Positions 16,031 to 25,092 of a stretch of 64,000 nucleotides of DNA are shown piece after piece. The DNA comes from Acidovorax sp. NCPPB 4044 (GTDB taxonomy: Bacteria; Pseudomonadota; Gammaproteobacteria; Burkholderiales; Burkholderiaceae_C). Below the pieces are notes generated by a model. It was given only the letters and a program-made list of their open reading frames with translations, was not told the DNA's origin and made no database searches. The translations under genes and the position numbers were made by a program. Numbering within the stretch: position 1 is the stretch's first letter; every line of letters begins with the position of its first letter. The stretch spans positions 4,370,001-4,434,000 of the forward strand of contig NZ_JAMCOS010000001.1 in NCBI RefSeq assembly GCF_028069655.1. Direction: 5' to 3'.

Positions 16031-16315
16031 CTACCGGTTTTCCAGCCACATTTTTATTCTTACAACTGCCGCTACAAACGCAACCGGAATAAAGGTCATT
16101 TGCATTTGAAGCACGCGGAATGCAAGCTTATCCACTTCTTCAGGCGCATTCACGTCAATCAAAATAAAATGTATGGCCGCGACGATTGCAATTGCAATCA
16201 ATGCAGAAATACGAAGATTTTTGAATAGAATCCGCCTCAGCAGCAAATTGCCAAAATGGCAGCCGTAGAAGAAAACAAAATAAGCTACAGAATAGAAAAT
16301 TATAAAAGTCAGCAT
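16031..16315 (-). CDS. small AT-rich membrane protein, unknown
   Basis: This 94-residue protein has three hydrophobic segments: residues 1-25 (MLTFIIFYSVAYFVFFYGCH), about 38-54 (ISALIAIAIVAAIHFILI) and about 70-88 (MTFIPVAFVAAVVRIKMW). Codon use is much more AT-rich than in the core genome, pointing to foreign origin. No family is recognised. It lies between two transposon-end-like repeats, so it is probably transposon cargo. Confidence 0.5.
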   Translation of the reverse strand: MLTFIIFYSVAYFVFFYGCHFGNLLLRRILFKNLRISALIAIAIVAAIHFILIDVNAPEEVDKLAFRVLQMQMTFIPVAFVAAVVRIKMWLENR

Positions 16316-16505
16316 ATTATGATTTTTATTGCAATGTTTGAAAGAGGGGTATGGATAGAATGGGAAATCAAATGTTCAGCGCGCATGGCTGGTTTGGAGC
16401 AAGTCGTAAGTACGCTTTTGGCCTGTAGTCGTGCAAACGACGCTCTACGGACCGAGGGGCACCAATGCTGGACAGAGCGTGATGAGCGTCCGATTTCGGT
16501 CGACT

Positions 16506-16790
16506 TCAAACCTCGGCGTCATGGACTTCGCGCCCTAACGCCAAGGACATTCTGGCGCACAGGACCGTGAGCCAACCGGTCCACAAAGGTGTCTCCACTT
16601 CACCAAAGAATTGGATACCACCGGGTTCGACCGAGGCTCCGATGCACCTCTCGTCACCTTCTCGACCGTACCAAGCCGGCTCGTTCCGGTCGCCTAGCCA
16701 GCCGTCCAGCGACGCATAGATGTCCATGACCTTTGCCCACTGCTCGTCAGACAAGTCATACGGAATATTTAGGGTGATCTCATGTCGCAA
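16506..16790 (-). CDS. small soluble protein, unknown
   Basis: This 94-residue acidic protein begins MRHEITLNIPYDLSDEQWAK and has several Trp and Tyr residues and a GGIQFFGEVETPLW block. It has no signal peptide or membrane helix. The compact, acidic, Trp-rich composition is like many immunity-type or orphan cargo proteins, but I cannot name a family. It lies just upstream of end-type repeat copy B. Confidence 0.5.
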   Translation of the reverse strand: MRHEITLNIPYDLSDEQWAKVMDIYASLDGWLGDRNEPAWYGREGDERCIGASVEPGGIQFFGEVETPLWTGWLTVLCARMSLALGREVHDAEV

Positions 16791-16801
16791 GCCTGTCTCC
16801 T

Positions 16802-17026
16802 ATCCGTAGCTATGCGTGGCAACCGTGTCGCCCATCTGAGCCAAGGTCGGGCGGCTGATTTTGGCCAAGTTCTGCACTTGCGGCAAACGTACGAATAGCA
16901 ACTCGTGCCCCTAGCATCGCCCCGGGGCTGAGCCATTTGCACCCGGGTTGCTAACAGCGAGAGAGCCTAAATTCTCATTTAATTCTGACAATATGCTTCT
17001 ATTCTTAAATAGCGTTTTTGATTACA
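16802..17026 (+). repeat. Tn7-like end-type repeat, copy B
   Basis: A block of about 225 bases is nearly the same as copy C at 22881-23106, starting ATCCGTAGCTATG. It includes AGCCATTTGCA, then TTCTCATTTAATTCTGACAA at 16972 and a terminal 25-mer at 17002-17026 beginning TTCTTAAATAGCG and ending GATTACA. To its right lies the 3' part of an IS5-family transposase, whose stop codon is formed within the repeat. The IS was therefore cut at this boundary. Confidence 0.7.
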
Positions 17027-17300
17027 CGAGGAGCCAAGGGCAGAGCCAGTGCCTCCAAAAGGGCCGTGAGACTCAACCCGAATCGGGCGCATAGAAGCCG
17101 CAGAGCGGCCAGGATCAGGCGCAGGTTATGCCCCGCGCCACACATCACTGCATGGAGGACATCGCCCAAGGCGCCCTTGAGCGGATTCCTGGCCAGGCGT
17201 CCATCCATCTTCATATGCCCGATAGCTGGCTCAATGGAGCTCTGACCTGCCCCCAGAACCCGTACCAGTCGATTTGAGGAATCCGCTGGGTTGAAGGAGA

Positions 17301-18167
17301 TTACTCCTGGGTTTGCTGCGGCGCCGGCACGGCGCCGCCGGCTGTTTTGCGATGCTGGGCCGCGAACTTCGCAGGCGGCATCCGCCCGCAGCTGCTGTGC
17401 GGCCGCACCTCGTTGTAGTCGATCCGCCAGCGTGCGATCTCTGCGCGAGCCTGCTTCAGGCTCTGGAACCAGTGCTCGTTGAGGCACTCGTCTCGGAACT
17501 TGCCGTTGAAGCTCTCGATGTAGGCGTTCTGCGTGGGCTTGCCCGGCTGGTTAAGGATGTGGCGCACGCCCTTGGCCTGCGTCCAGGCCATGAAGGCCCG
17601 ACTCGTGAACTCCGGCCCCTGGTCGGTTCTGACGGCCTGCGGGTAGTCCCGGAACCGCGCCACCTGGTCGAGCACGCGCACAACGTACTGGCCGCCGATG
17701 CCGTGGTCCACCGCGATGTCCACGCACTCGTGGCTGAAGTCGTCGGTGACGGTCAGGCACTTGATGCGCCGCCCGCTGGCCAAGCTGTCGCTGACGAAGT
17801 CCATGCTCCACACCTCGTTGACGCTCTGGCACTCATGCAGCGGCACGCGTTCGAGCTTCAGACGCTGCTTGCCGCGGCGCTTGCGCACCGGCAGGTCGGC
17901 CAGCTTGTAGAGCCGGTACACGCGCTTGTCGTTGATCTTGGTGCCTGCGGCCCGTAGCAGATCGCCGATGCGCCGGTAGCCGAAGCGCCGCCGCTCGTGC
18001 GCCAACTCGACGATGCGCTGGCTCATTGCCCGGTCGTGCTGCGCACGCTGGGGCGGATGCCGCCAGCTGTCGCGCGACAGTCCCACCAAGGCGCAGGCGC
18101 GCCGTTCACTGATCGAGGTCGCTTCCAACATCGTGCCCACCGCGCGTCGCTTCGCCGGTGGGCTCAG
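17301..18167 (-). CDS. IS407-group transposase OrfB
   Basis: The catalytic subunit has a RFGYRRIGDLLRAAG HTH_21-type region, the first Asp in VWSMDFVSDSLASGRR, the second in VRTDQGPEFTSRAFM and Glu in QNAYIESFNGKFRDECLN; the end is YNEVRPHSSCGRMPP. The coding sense probably begins at the CTG overlapping the orfA TGA (LSPPAKRR), reached by frameshift or re-initiation; an internal ATG at 18131 is the first standard start. It looks intact and has all three acidic catalytic residues. Confidence 0.88.
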   Translation of the reverse strand: MSPPAKRRAVGTMLEATSISERRACALVGLSRDSWRHPPQRAQHDRAMSQRIVELAHERRRFGYRRIGDLLRAAGTKINDKRVYRLYKLADLPVRKRRGKQRLKLERVPLHECQSVNEVWSMDFVSDSLASGRRIKCLTVTDDFSHECVDIAVDHGIGGQYVVRVLDQVARFRDYPQAVRTDQGPEFTSRAFMAWTQAKGVRHILNQPGKPTQNAYIESFNGKFRDECLNEHWFQSLKQARAEIARWRIDYNEVRPHSSCGRMPPAKFAAQHRKTAGGAVPAPQQTQE

Positions 18168-18430
18168 CGCTTTACGCCGAAGGCCACCTTCAGCGCCTCG
18201 TTGTCCAGCACCGCCTCGGCCAGCAGCTTCTTGAGCCGGTTGTTCTCGGCTTCTAGTTCGCGCAGCCGCTTGGCATCGCTGGCCTCCATGCCGCCGAACT
18301 TGGCCCGCCACTTGTAGAACGTGGCCGAGCTGAACCCCTCTCGGCGGCACAGGTCCGCCACGCTCATGCCGGCGTCAGCTTGCTTGATGAACCCGATGAC
18401 TTGCTCGTCTGTGAATCTGCTCTTGCGCAT
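18164..18430 (-). CDS. IS407-group transposase OrfA
   Basis: This 88-residue OrfA is close to the IS407-group standard: it starts MRKSRFTDEQVIGFIKQAD, has the HTH SVADLCRREGFSSATFYKW and a leucine-zipper helix ending in EAVLDNEALKVAFG. It binds the element's inverted repeats and joins with OrfB. Its stop overlaps the proposed orfB start. Confidence 0.9.
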   Translation of the reverse strand: MRKSRFTDEQVIGFIKQADAGMSVADLCRREGFSSATFYKWRAKFGGMEASDAKRLRELEAENNRLKKLLAEAVLDNEALKVAFGVKR

Positions 18431-19897
18431 CGCGCTTCCTCTCGGTTGCGCGGATTCTTCTCTATTGCCGTGGTACGGGTGGCGGGTTGCAGGTCAGCTC
18501 CTGCGTTTGATCATGGCCTTGAGTGTCTTGGTGATGCCCCGCTTTTGGCCCGAGCGCAGGATGCGCACACCTTCGATCTCCACACCCTTGTAGCCCTTGT
18601 CCACGATGGCGACCGCTGGTGGTCTGTCGGTGCCCGTCAAGATGCCCACCTGCTCCAATGCCTCGGCCAGTGTGTGGCCGTCATAGGGGTTGCCCGGCAT
18701 GGAGCGCATGCCCACCACCAACCCTTCCTTGAGCGTGGTGGCCACACTGACCTTGACGCCGAATTCGTAAGGGGTGCGCGCCTTGCCCTTGCCGATGCAC
18801 TCCACTTCGGGAGCATGCAGGGCATACAGCTTGTTCTTGTCCTTCTGTGCCTGGGTCAGGATGCGATCCGTGCGTTGCAACAACTCCTGCACCTGGGAGC
18901 GGGCCCTCTCGGGCAACGGTGCGATCTGGCGCTGCACGTCGCGATGTACCCGGCCCACACGGCTGCGCAGTGTGCGTAGTGCCTGGCGCATGCGCTTGAA
19001 CTGTTTGGCATGGGCGTAGCGTCCGATCTGCACGGCCAACCGGGGCGCGACGCGGTTGTAGTTCTGGCGCAGCTTGAGCCCATGGGCCTGGGCGGCCTTG
19101 ACCAGATGCTGGCGGCTGCGCTCCAACAAACGGCTGTCGGTGGGGTGTGCCACGGCTTTGGGCATCACGGTGGTGTCCACGATGACCCGCTGCACGCTGG
19201 CCTTGTCGATCAGCCCTGCGGCCCAGGCGGCCTCGATGGTTGCCGCCAGCAGCACCTCTACGCCTTCTTCACCGATGCGCTGGCGCCAGCGTGTAAGGCT
19301 GCTCGGATCGATGGGCAACTCAGTCTGCAGGTAGGTCTCCCCGCACAAGAACTGCCAGTACGGGTTCTCCAGCCAGGTGGCGACGACCGCTTCATCAGAT
19401 GCATCGTTGGCGTGCTGCAGATACAGCAGCCCGGCAACCAAGCGCGGCGGCAATGCCGGGCGGCCACGGCCCGAGGTGAAGTGAGAGGCCAAGTGCTGCT
19501 CGATCTGCTCCCAATCCATCAAGCCGGACAGGCGGATCAAAGGGTGGCGCATGTTCAGTTGCTCGTCCAGGCGCGGGCGGAACAACTCGCCGCTTTGGGG
19601 TTGGGAAGGCTTCGGTGGCATCGCAATCCTTGGAGATATTTGCAGGCAAACAGGCTTGAGCAGCACCATATCTTGCAAATACCGCAGCGCTCAAGCCATG
19701 GAAACACCAAGTAAATCAATGAGTTACGGGTTGTTCAGGGCGGACTAAGCAGGTCTTCGCGCATCGCCTGCACCAGCGGGGCCAGTTCCACACCGATTGC
19801 ACCGATCCATTCAGCCTGCGTCGAGCGCGGCACGGCGAAGCCCGCGCGCCCGAGGATGCCCTCCTGGCGGTACAGCGGCTGGTGGTCGATGTACTTG

Positions 19898-21401
19898 GTC
19901 CGCCCTGAACGACTCGCAAGCCATTGATCTGGCTTGCATTTCTTCAGGTTGATGGATGCAGTATTTGCAAGGTATGGTTTTGCCAGTGACTGTTTTCTTG
20001 CAAATTGTTCCGGGGGAGTCCGATGGGTCCGAAGCCTTCGCAGCCACAGTCCGGTGAGTTGTTCCGTCCCAGGCTGGACGAGCAGATCAACATGAAGCAC
20101 CCGCTGGTGCGCCTGGCCGGGTTGATCGACTGGGGCGAGATCGAGCGCACGTTTGCTGTGTCGTTCACTTCTGGGCGCGGACGGCCTGCATTGCCGCCAC
20201 GCCTGGTCGCCGGCCTGCTGTACCTGCAGCACACCTTCGATGCCTCCGATGAGGCAGTGGTCAACACCTGGGTGGAGAACCCGTACTGGCAGTTCTTCTG
20301 CGGTGAGACCTACCTGCAGACCGAGCCGCCCATCGATCCGTCCAGCCTGACGCGCTGGAGGAAGCGTGTCGGGGAGGAAGGCGTGGAGACGCTGCTGGCG
20401 GCCAGCATCGATGCCGCCCGGCGGGGCGGCGTGATCCGCAAGTGCAGCGTGCAGCAGGTCATCGTGGACACCACCGTCATGCCCAAGGCCATCGCCCATC
20501 CCACGGACAGCCGGCTGCTGGACAAGAGCCGCCAGCACCTGGTCAAGGCAGCCCAGGACAACGGGCTGCGGCTGCGCCAGAACTACAACCGGGTGGCGCC
20601 ACGACTGGCCGCGCAGATCGGGCGTTACGCGCACGCCAAGCAGTTCAAGCGCATGGGCCGCGCGGTGCGCACGCTGCGTACCCGTGTGGGCCGCGTGCAC
20701 CGAGAGGTGCAGCGCCAACTGCACGTGCTGCCCGAAGCGGCCAAGGCCGAGGTCCAGGACCTGCTGCAGCGCACCGGCCGCATCTTGGCCCAACGGACCA
20801 AGGACAAGCGCGAGCTGTACGCCCTGCACGCGCCCGAGGTGGAATGCATCAGCAAGGGCAAAGCGAGGACACCCTACGAGTTTGGCGTGAAGGTCAGCAT
20901 CGCCACCACGTTGAAGGAAGGCTTGGTGGTGGGCATGCGCTCCATGCCAGGCAACCCCTACGACGGCCACGCGCTGGCCGAGACGCTGGAGCAGGTGGGC
21001 ATCCTCACCGGCACGGACAAGCGGCCGGCCACGGCCATCGTGGACAAGGGCTACCGGGGTGTGGAGATCGAAGGCGTACGCATCCTGCGCTCGGGGCAAA
21101 AGCGCGGCATCACCAAGACACTGAAGTCCATGATCAAGCGACGTAGCGCCATCGAGCCGGCCATTGGACATATGAAGATGGACGGACGGTTGGGTCGCAA
21201 TCCGCTCAAGGGCGCGCTGGGCGATGCGCTGCACGCGGTAATGTGCGGCGCCGGGCACAACCTGCGCATGATCCTGGCCGCGCTGCGGCTTCTATGCGCC
21301 CGCTTCGGGCTGTCGATACAGGCGGTCATCGCCGCCCTGCTCTTCGCGCCAGGGCACCGCGAGCCCGCCTGCGGTTGAGAACGGAATTGTTCAGGGCGGA
21401 C
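19898..21401 (+). mobile_element. IS5-family element (copy 2), complete, 6-bp target duplication
   Basis: Termini are GTCCGCCCTGAAC (19898) and GTTCAGGGCGGAC (ending 21401). TACTTG occurs on both sides, at 19892-19897 and 21402-21407. Length is 1,504 bp. It lies within an IS66 tnpC gene. The element appears whole and its transposase is uninterrupted, so it is likely the most recently active one here. Confidence 0.9.
20023..21378 (+). CDS. IS5-family transposase (intact)
   Basis: This 451-residue DDE transposase has an N-terminal IS5/InsH-type domain (GPKPSQPQSGELFRPRLDEQ, then SGRGRPALPPRLVAGLLYLQ), the first Asp in QVIVDTTVMPKAI, the second in IVDKGYRGVEIEG and the late SAIEPAIGHMKMDGRLGRN, where the Glu lies. 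ATG 20023 has GGGGGAG a few bases upstream; the TTG at 20005 is less likely. It is a close homologue of the split copy at 17-19.6 kb, which is on the opposite strand. Confidence 0.92.
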   Translation: MGPKPSQPQSGELFRPRLDEQINMKHPLVRLAGLIDWGEIERTFAVSFTSGRGRPALPPRLVAGLLYLQHTFDASDEAVVNTWVENPYWQFFCGETYLQTEPPIDPSSLTRWRKRVGEEGVETLLAASIDAARRGGVIRKCSVQQVIVDTTVMPKAIAHPTDSRLLDKSRQHLVKAAQDNGLRLRQNYNRVAPRLAAQIGRYAHAKQFKRMGRAVRTLRTRVGRVHREVQRQLHVLPEAAKAEVQDLLQRTGRILAQRTKDKRELYALHAPEVECISKGKARTPYEFGVKVSIATTLKEGLVVGMRSMPGNPYDGHALAETLEQVGILTGTDKRPATAIVDKGYRGVEIEGVRILRSGQKRGITKTLKSMIKRRSAIEPAIGHMKMDGRLGRNPLKGALGDALHAVMCGAGHNLRMILAALRLLCARFGLSIQAVIAALLFAPGHREPACG

Positions 21402-22045
21402 TACTTGACCACCACCACATGGGCCATCAGGCCGGTCGTGGCCAGCCCCTTGTCGATCACGCAGGCCGGCACAGCAGCCTGGACCAGCGTCTGGCACTTG
21501 GCGCAGGTCCACTTGCCGCGTACATGGCGCTCCACGCTGAAGCGACCTGGCTCGTAGTCGAGCTTCTCGGACACGTCCTCGCCGATGCGCCGCATCTGGC
21601 AGCCGCAGTCCGGCGTGATGCAGGCGCTGCTCTGCGGCTCGTGGTGGACGTCGCGGCGTGGCAAGTTGGCTGGCAGCGCTTGGCGCTTGGGTGCCTGCTT
21701 CTCGCCATGCGCCTTGGCCGGCTGCTTGAGCTTGCCGATCTCTCGGCCCAGCGCCGCCAGGTCCTCGTCAATGGCCTCTTCCAGCAAGCTCTTCTGCTCG
21801 GGGCTGAAGCGCTCCGACGTGGCGGCAAACTTCAAGCGCTTGAGCACAGCCATCTCGTGCGCCATCTTGGCGTTGAGGGCGCTGATGTGCTTGATCTGGG
21901 CCTGCTGTTGCAGGGCCAGTGCACACACCTCGGCGAAGCTCATGCCCGCGAAGGCTGGATCGATGAGGTGGGTGCTGTCCATCACGGCCGTGATGCTGCC
22001 AGCACGCGCTGCAGCGTGCCATCAGCACAGTCCGCAATGGACGGC

Positions 22046-22375
22046 TCACAGCGAGGTGATCACACCCGCCTCGCCGATGCGCTGCCAGGGCAGGCCCAGC
22101 ACCAGCACGTCCAGCTGCGGCCGCGTCAGTGCCAGCGTGTTGCCCTGCTGAGGCCAGACGAAGCGGCCGGCGTTCAGCCGCCTGGCCGCCAGCCACACGC
22201 CGATGCCGTCGTGTACCAGCGCCTTAATGCGGTTGGCGCGCCGATTGGCGAACAGGTAAGCATGGTGTGGCCGCGCTTCACCGAAGACCTTGACCACGCG
22301 GCCTAGCGCCGTCTCGGTGCCAGCACGCATGTCCAGCGGCTCGCAGGCCAGCCAGATCGCGTCCACCCGGATCAC
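22046..22375 (-). CDS. tnpB: IS66-family accessory protein TnpB
   Basis: This 109-residue protein matches IS66 Orf2: CEPLDMRAGTETALGRVVKV, then HHAYLFANRRANRIKALVHD and GIGVWLAARRLNAGRFVWP. It is required for IS66 transposition, though its exact role is not settled. The GTG start overlaps the tnpA stop (GTGA), the usual IS66 coupling. The downstream tnpC is broken, so the element cannot move by itself. Confidence 0.88.
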   Translation of the reverse strand: MIRVDAIWLACEPLDMRAGTETALGRVVKVFGEARPHHAYLFANRRANRIKALVHDGIGVWLAARRLNAGRFVWPQQGNTLALTRPQLDVLVLGLPWQRIGEAGVITSL

Positions 22376-22725
22376 CGGAGCAGCTCGCGAGTCCACGCGG
22401 CAAAGTCCGCCGCCGCGCTGGTCGGCCAAATGATGTTCATCGTGATGGCGCCGCGACGCAGCTCCACGCGGATGTCCACGGGCGCTGCGCCCTGTGCCGC
22501 CGGCACGGCAAGCGGCAAGGCGATGAACTCGCCTGTCTTGGTGGGCGCCACTCTCTTGCCCTCGCGGACCAGTTGCCGCCAACGGTGCACGACGTTGGCA
22601 TTGATGCCGTGTGCCATTGCCACCTTGGCCACCGACGCGCCAGGCTCGCCGCACGCGGCCAACACCTGCGCCTTCATCGCCGCGCTGTACTGCCGCCGCA
22701 TGTCCTTCTTCTCGCTTGTCATCAT
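22372..22725 (-). CDS. tnpA: IS66-family protein TnpA
   Basis: This product of about 117 residues has an HTH typical of IS66 Orf1: RRQYSAAMKAQVLAACGEPG, then ASVAKVAMAHGINANVVHRW and the linker LVREGKRV. ATG 22725 follows AGGTGG; GTG 22731 is an alternative. It is the first gene of an IS66 element whose right terminus should lie within about 100 bases upstream, but I could not identify its partner end. Confidence 0.85.
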   Translation of the reverse strand: MMTSEKKDMRRQYSAAMKAQVLAACGEPGASVAKVAMAHGINANVVHRWRQLVREGKRVAPTKTGEFIALPLAVPAAQGAAPVDIRVELRRGAITMNIIWPTSAAADFAAWTRELLR

Positions 22726-22880
22726 GTCCACCTAAGGTACGTGGACACGATCCTTGCCGCTGTACGCGGCAGATTCAAGATGACTTGGCCGGACGGATAC
22801 ACCCCAGTTACGCAGCGCCCATATAAATCAACAAGTTACGGCGCTCAAACTTGCAACTTTTGTAGGTTTTGAGAGGTTCC

Positions 22881-23106
22881 CATCCGTAGCTATGTGTGGC
22901 AACCGTCTCGCCCATTCTGAGCCAAGGTTGACCGGCTGCTTTTGGCCAATTCTGCCCCTTGAGGCAAACGGACGAATAGCAAGTCGTACTTCTAGCATTG
23001 CTCCAGGCTGAGCCATTTGCAACCTAGTTGCTGACAGCGCGAGAGCTTAAATTCTCATTTAATTCTGACAATACGCTTTTATTCTTAAATAGCGTTTTTG
23101 ATTACA
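22881..23106 (+). repeat. Tn7-like end-type repeat, copy C
   Basis: This block of about 226 bases matches copy B closely, from ATCCGTAGCTATG through AGCCATTTGCA and TTCTCATTTAATTCTGACAA (23052) to a terminal 25-mer at 23082-23106 that is identical to that of copy B. The DNA after the terminus (GGTCTCG) differs from that after B. It occupies most of the 437-base gap between the IS66 tnpA gene and the next small gene. Confidence 0.7.
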
Positions 23107-23168
23107 GGTCTCGTCGCTCTTTTGACGCCCTTTGCGGAGTTAATACCCAATTCAAAGCGACGAGAGAA

Positions 23169-23516
23169 TTAAGCTTTGTCGTGCACCCTAGTAGCTGCCA
23201 TTTGATCTATGCCAATAAGAGAGATCAACGGCGCAATCTCTTTTAAGGTGGCGATCAATGCAGGAAAATCATCCGCAACGAAGCTCGCAATACTCTGGTT
23301 TGCTCCCATAAGATCAATATAGTAGCGAGGAAGGCTACGATCTGCTGTCTCGTAAATCGAAATTTCAGCGCCTCCCGCATCAGTACGAGACGTACAGACG
23401 GCGATATCATAACCCGATTTATAAATAATCTCTTCTGCGTCTCCGTCACCTTGAGCTTCAGTCGGATCGATCACACGCCTAAAAACACCTTCGCCCAGCT
23501 TATAGCACTCCATCAA
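23169..23516 (-). CDS. small soluble protein, unknown
   Basis: This 115-residue acidic protein begins MMECYKLGEGVFRRVIDPTE and contains DIAVCTSRTDAGGAEISIYE and YYIDLMGANQSIASFVADDF. It has no signal peptide, membrane segment or recognised motif. The strand pattern suggests a small alpha-beta fold. It sits immediately after end-type repeat C and upstream of an OmpA-like lipoprotein gene on the same strand, and both look like island cargo. ATG 23513 is an equally possible start. Confidence 0.45.
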   Translation of the reverse strand: MMECYKLGEGVFRRVIDPTEAQGDGDAEEIIYKSGYDIAVCTSRTDAGGAEISIYETADRSLPRYYIDLMGANQSIASFVADDFPALIATLKEIAPLISLIGIDQMAATRVHDKA

Positions 23517-23793
23517 AACCTCCCATAACTAATTGACAAATAATCGCCTGGGCATTCAAATAGCCTTGAAAACCACAAATCCCCACAAAACATATTATCC
23601 GAACAGTTATTTTGGCCAATTATTCAGGAGCCACAAATTACACAAATTGCAGATCGGAGTATGTTTTCTAAAATCAATCAGCCCTGAGCGAGCGATCTGC
23701 GCACCTAATACGGATAATCGATTTGAGGGTTCCCAGGTTTCCAATTTTCAGCAGGTAAATATTTTTCAGGCTGCCTTCCATGTTGTTCAAATT

Positions 23794-24756
23794 TCATGAA
23801 ATCAAAACATCAACGCGGCGGGCATTTTTGTCATTATGGCGGACGCCTCCACTGCTAATTGTCGTTATTTCTGCACGCTGCGGAAAGGTACGGCCTAAAT
23901 ATGCAGCAACCGAAGTGGCGCGCTGCAAGCCAATGTCAAGATTACCGAGGTACACACCGGTGTCATCCGCGTAGCCAACTACTGCAATTCTAGGAACTGA
24001 GAAAGGCCCCGCACTGCGAAGGATAGATTCAATCTGCTTCGAAAGTTCGTCCTTCATCGGTGCAGTAAGAGCAATGCCGTAAGTCTCGAATCCCGTAACT
24101 GATATTTGAAAAAACCTCGTCGCACTTTTAATGTCGGCAATCTGCCTTTGCATTTGGTCAACTTCAGCCTTGATTGCTCCTATTTTCCTAAAACTAGTTA
24201 ACTCAGCTGCAAGTTCATCGGAAAGGTCATCTACGCCAACCTTGGATGCGAAAGGCCCCTTAAATTCCGCTCTGGCTTTTGCAGCCTCATTATCCGCAGC
24301 AGCCTTAGCCTCTTGGGCCTTGTCCAATGCCTCTTTAGGCGTAGCTCCAGGAGTTTTAAGAACGCTTACTAGGTCATCGGACTTTTTCTTGACCTTGTCT
24401 ATTCCCTCCTGCAAGGCAATAATTTGCGCCCCAGTTGGAGGAGGGGATCCTAACAACGCTCCTGATATCACTGTGCACTGCGACCTACGTAATTCAGCCA
24501 TCGCATAAATTTCGTCCGATACACGTTGAGCATCTTTAACACTGAAGTCGATCGTTCCAATTTTAATTGGCCGCTGAGGTCTGAAAGGGACTTCTAGACC
24601 GCCTAATTTGAACGTACCGCCCTGCTTTGGCAGCTCTAGCGCTCTACAGGATTCCAATAGCACATCGGCTGGGCTTGGCCTGAAGAAGGCGCAACCGCTA
24701 AGGGCGAGACACAGCGATATAACACTGCTGACGGTACTATAAGAAATCGTCTTCAT
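23794..24756 (-). CDS. OmpA-like outer-membrane lipoprotein with coiled coil
   Basis: This 320-residue protein has a type II signal with lipobox LALSGC (Cys 22). Residues about 105-210 form a long charged helical, probably coiled-coil, region (EGIDKVKKKSDDL, KEALDKAQEAKAAADNEAAK). The last 70 residues match an OmpA/MotB peptidoglycan-binding domain in reduced form: VVGYADDTGVYLGNLDIGLQ, RATSVAAYLG and a C-terminal ARRVDVLIS. It is probably anchored in the outer membrane and bound to peptidoglycan. Codon use is lower in GC than in the core genes. The 336 bases upstream to the IS5 relic hold no clear gene. Confidence 0.75.
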   Translation of the reverse strand: MKTISYSTVSSVISLCLALSGCAFFRPSPADVLLESCRALELPKQGGTFKLGGLEVPFRPQRPIKIGTIDFSVKDAQRVSDEIYAMAELRRSQCTVISGALLGSPPPTGAQIIALQEGIDKVKKKSDDLVSVLKTPGATPKEALDKAQEAKAAADNEAAKARAEFKGPFASKVGVDDLSDELAAELTSFRKIGAIKAEVDQMQRQIADIKSATRFFQISVTGFETYGIALTAPMKDELSKQIESILRSAGPFSVPRIAVVGYADDTGVYLGNLDIGLQRATSVAAYLGRTFPQRAEITTISSGGVRHNDKNARRVDVLIS

Positions 24757-25092
24757 AATCCCTCCGATGATTTTTGCAGCCTGACTAGTCGGATACTCGC
24801 TTGACGGTCATAGTTGCTCTAACGTTACGAGCTCCCGGCGAATAGATCGTATCTGCGTAACAAAAATTATCAACCCCCTTGGGAAAATAAATGTATGAGG
24901 CAGTTTTTCAGGTGGTCTTGTCTTGGGAAGTCCTTCATCTGCGGTGGTCGCGGATTAGCTATCGCCAAGCGCGCAGGCAGAGTCGGCAATTGAGCCACAA
25001 CGTCCTTCCAAAGAAGACAGAATCCGGCCAGTGCAGTCATTGGAGTCATAGCGACAACTACACATCCTGCGTCCATGAATCTGCCTTCCAAG

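Larger units (their letters stand above)
17243..18496 (-). mobile_element. IS3-family IS407-group element with 4-bp target duplication
   Basis: Both ends carry the IS407-type terminus TGACCTGC: left at 17243 (TGACCTGCCCCCAGAACCCG) and right as its complement ending 18496. The inverted repeats run about 45 bases with mismatches. GCTC flanks the element at 17239-17242 and 18497-18500, the 4-base duplication normal for this group. The element is 1,254 bp and appears complete. Confidence 0.93.
17005..19621 (-). pseudogene. IS5-family transposase, split by IS3 element
   Basis: The N-terminal part (19621 down to 18497) reads PPKPSQPQSGELFRPRLDEQ and has DDE features such as VIVDTTVMPKA and VDKGYKGVEIEG. 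It breaks after IKRRS. The C-terminal part resumes at 17242 with SIEPAIGHMKMDGRLARN and runs to an abnormal end, PRVIKNAI, whose stop lies in repeat B. Compared with the intact homologue at 20023-21378, only the IS insertion and the altered last residues differ in kind. Confidence 0.9.
17027..19745 (-). mobile_element. IS5-family element (copy 1), truncated and interrupted
   Basis: The right terminus is GTTCAGGGCGGAC ending at 19745, the same as the right terminus of the intact copy 2. The left terminus is missing, replaced by end-type repeat B. An IS3/IS407-group element sits inside the transposase gene at 17243-18496. Together this gives the order of events: IS5 insertion, then the IS407-type insertion, with a transposon end cutting its 3' side at an unknown time. 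Confidence 0.85.
19746..21985 (-). pseudogene. IS66 TnpC transposase split by IS5 copy 2 and cut by copy 1
   Basis: The N-terminal 194 residues (21985 to 21402) include the IS66 start (AHEMAVLKRLKFAATSERFS), a Cys-rich zinc motif (CITPDCGCQMRRIG and WTCAKCQT) and end at MAHVVVVK. The frame resumes after IS5 copy 2 at 19897 with YIDHQPLYRQEGILGRAGFA and PRSTQAEWIGA, until IS5 copy 1 truncates it at 19745. Removing the inserted element and one copy of TACTTG restores a continuous V-V-V-K-Y-I-D-H reading. The catalytic DDE core is missing. Confidence 0.92.
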
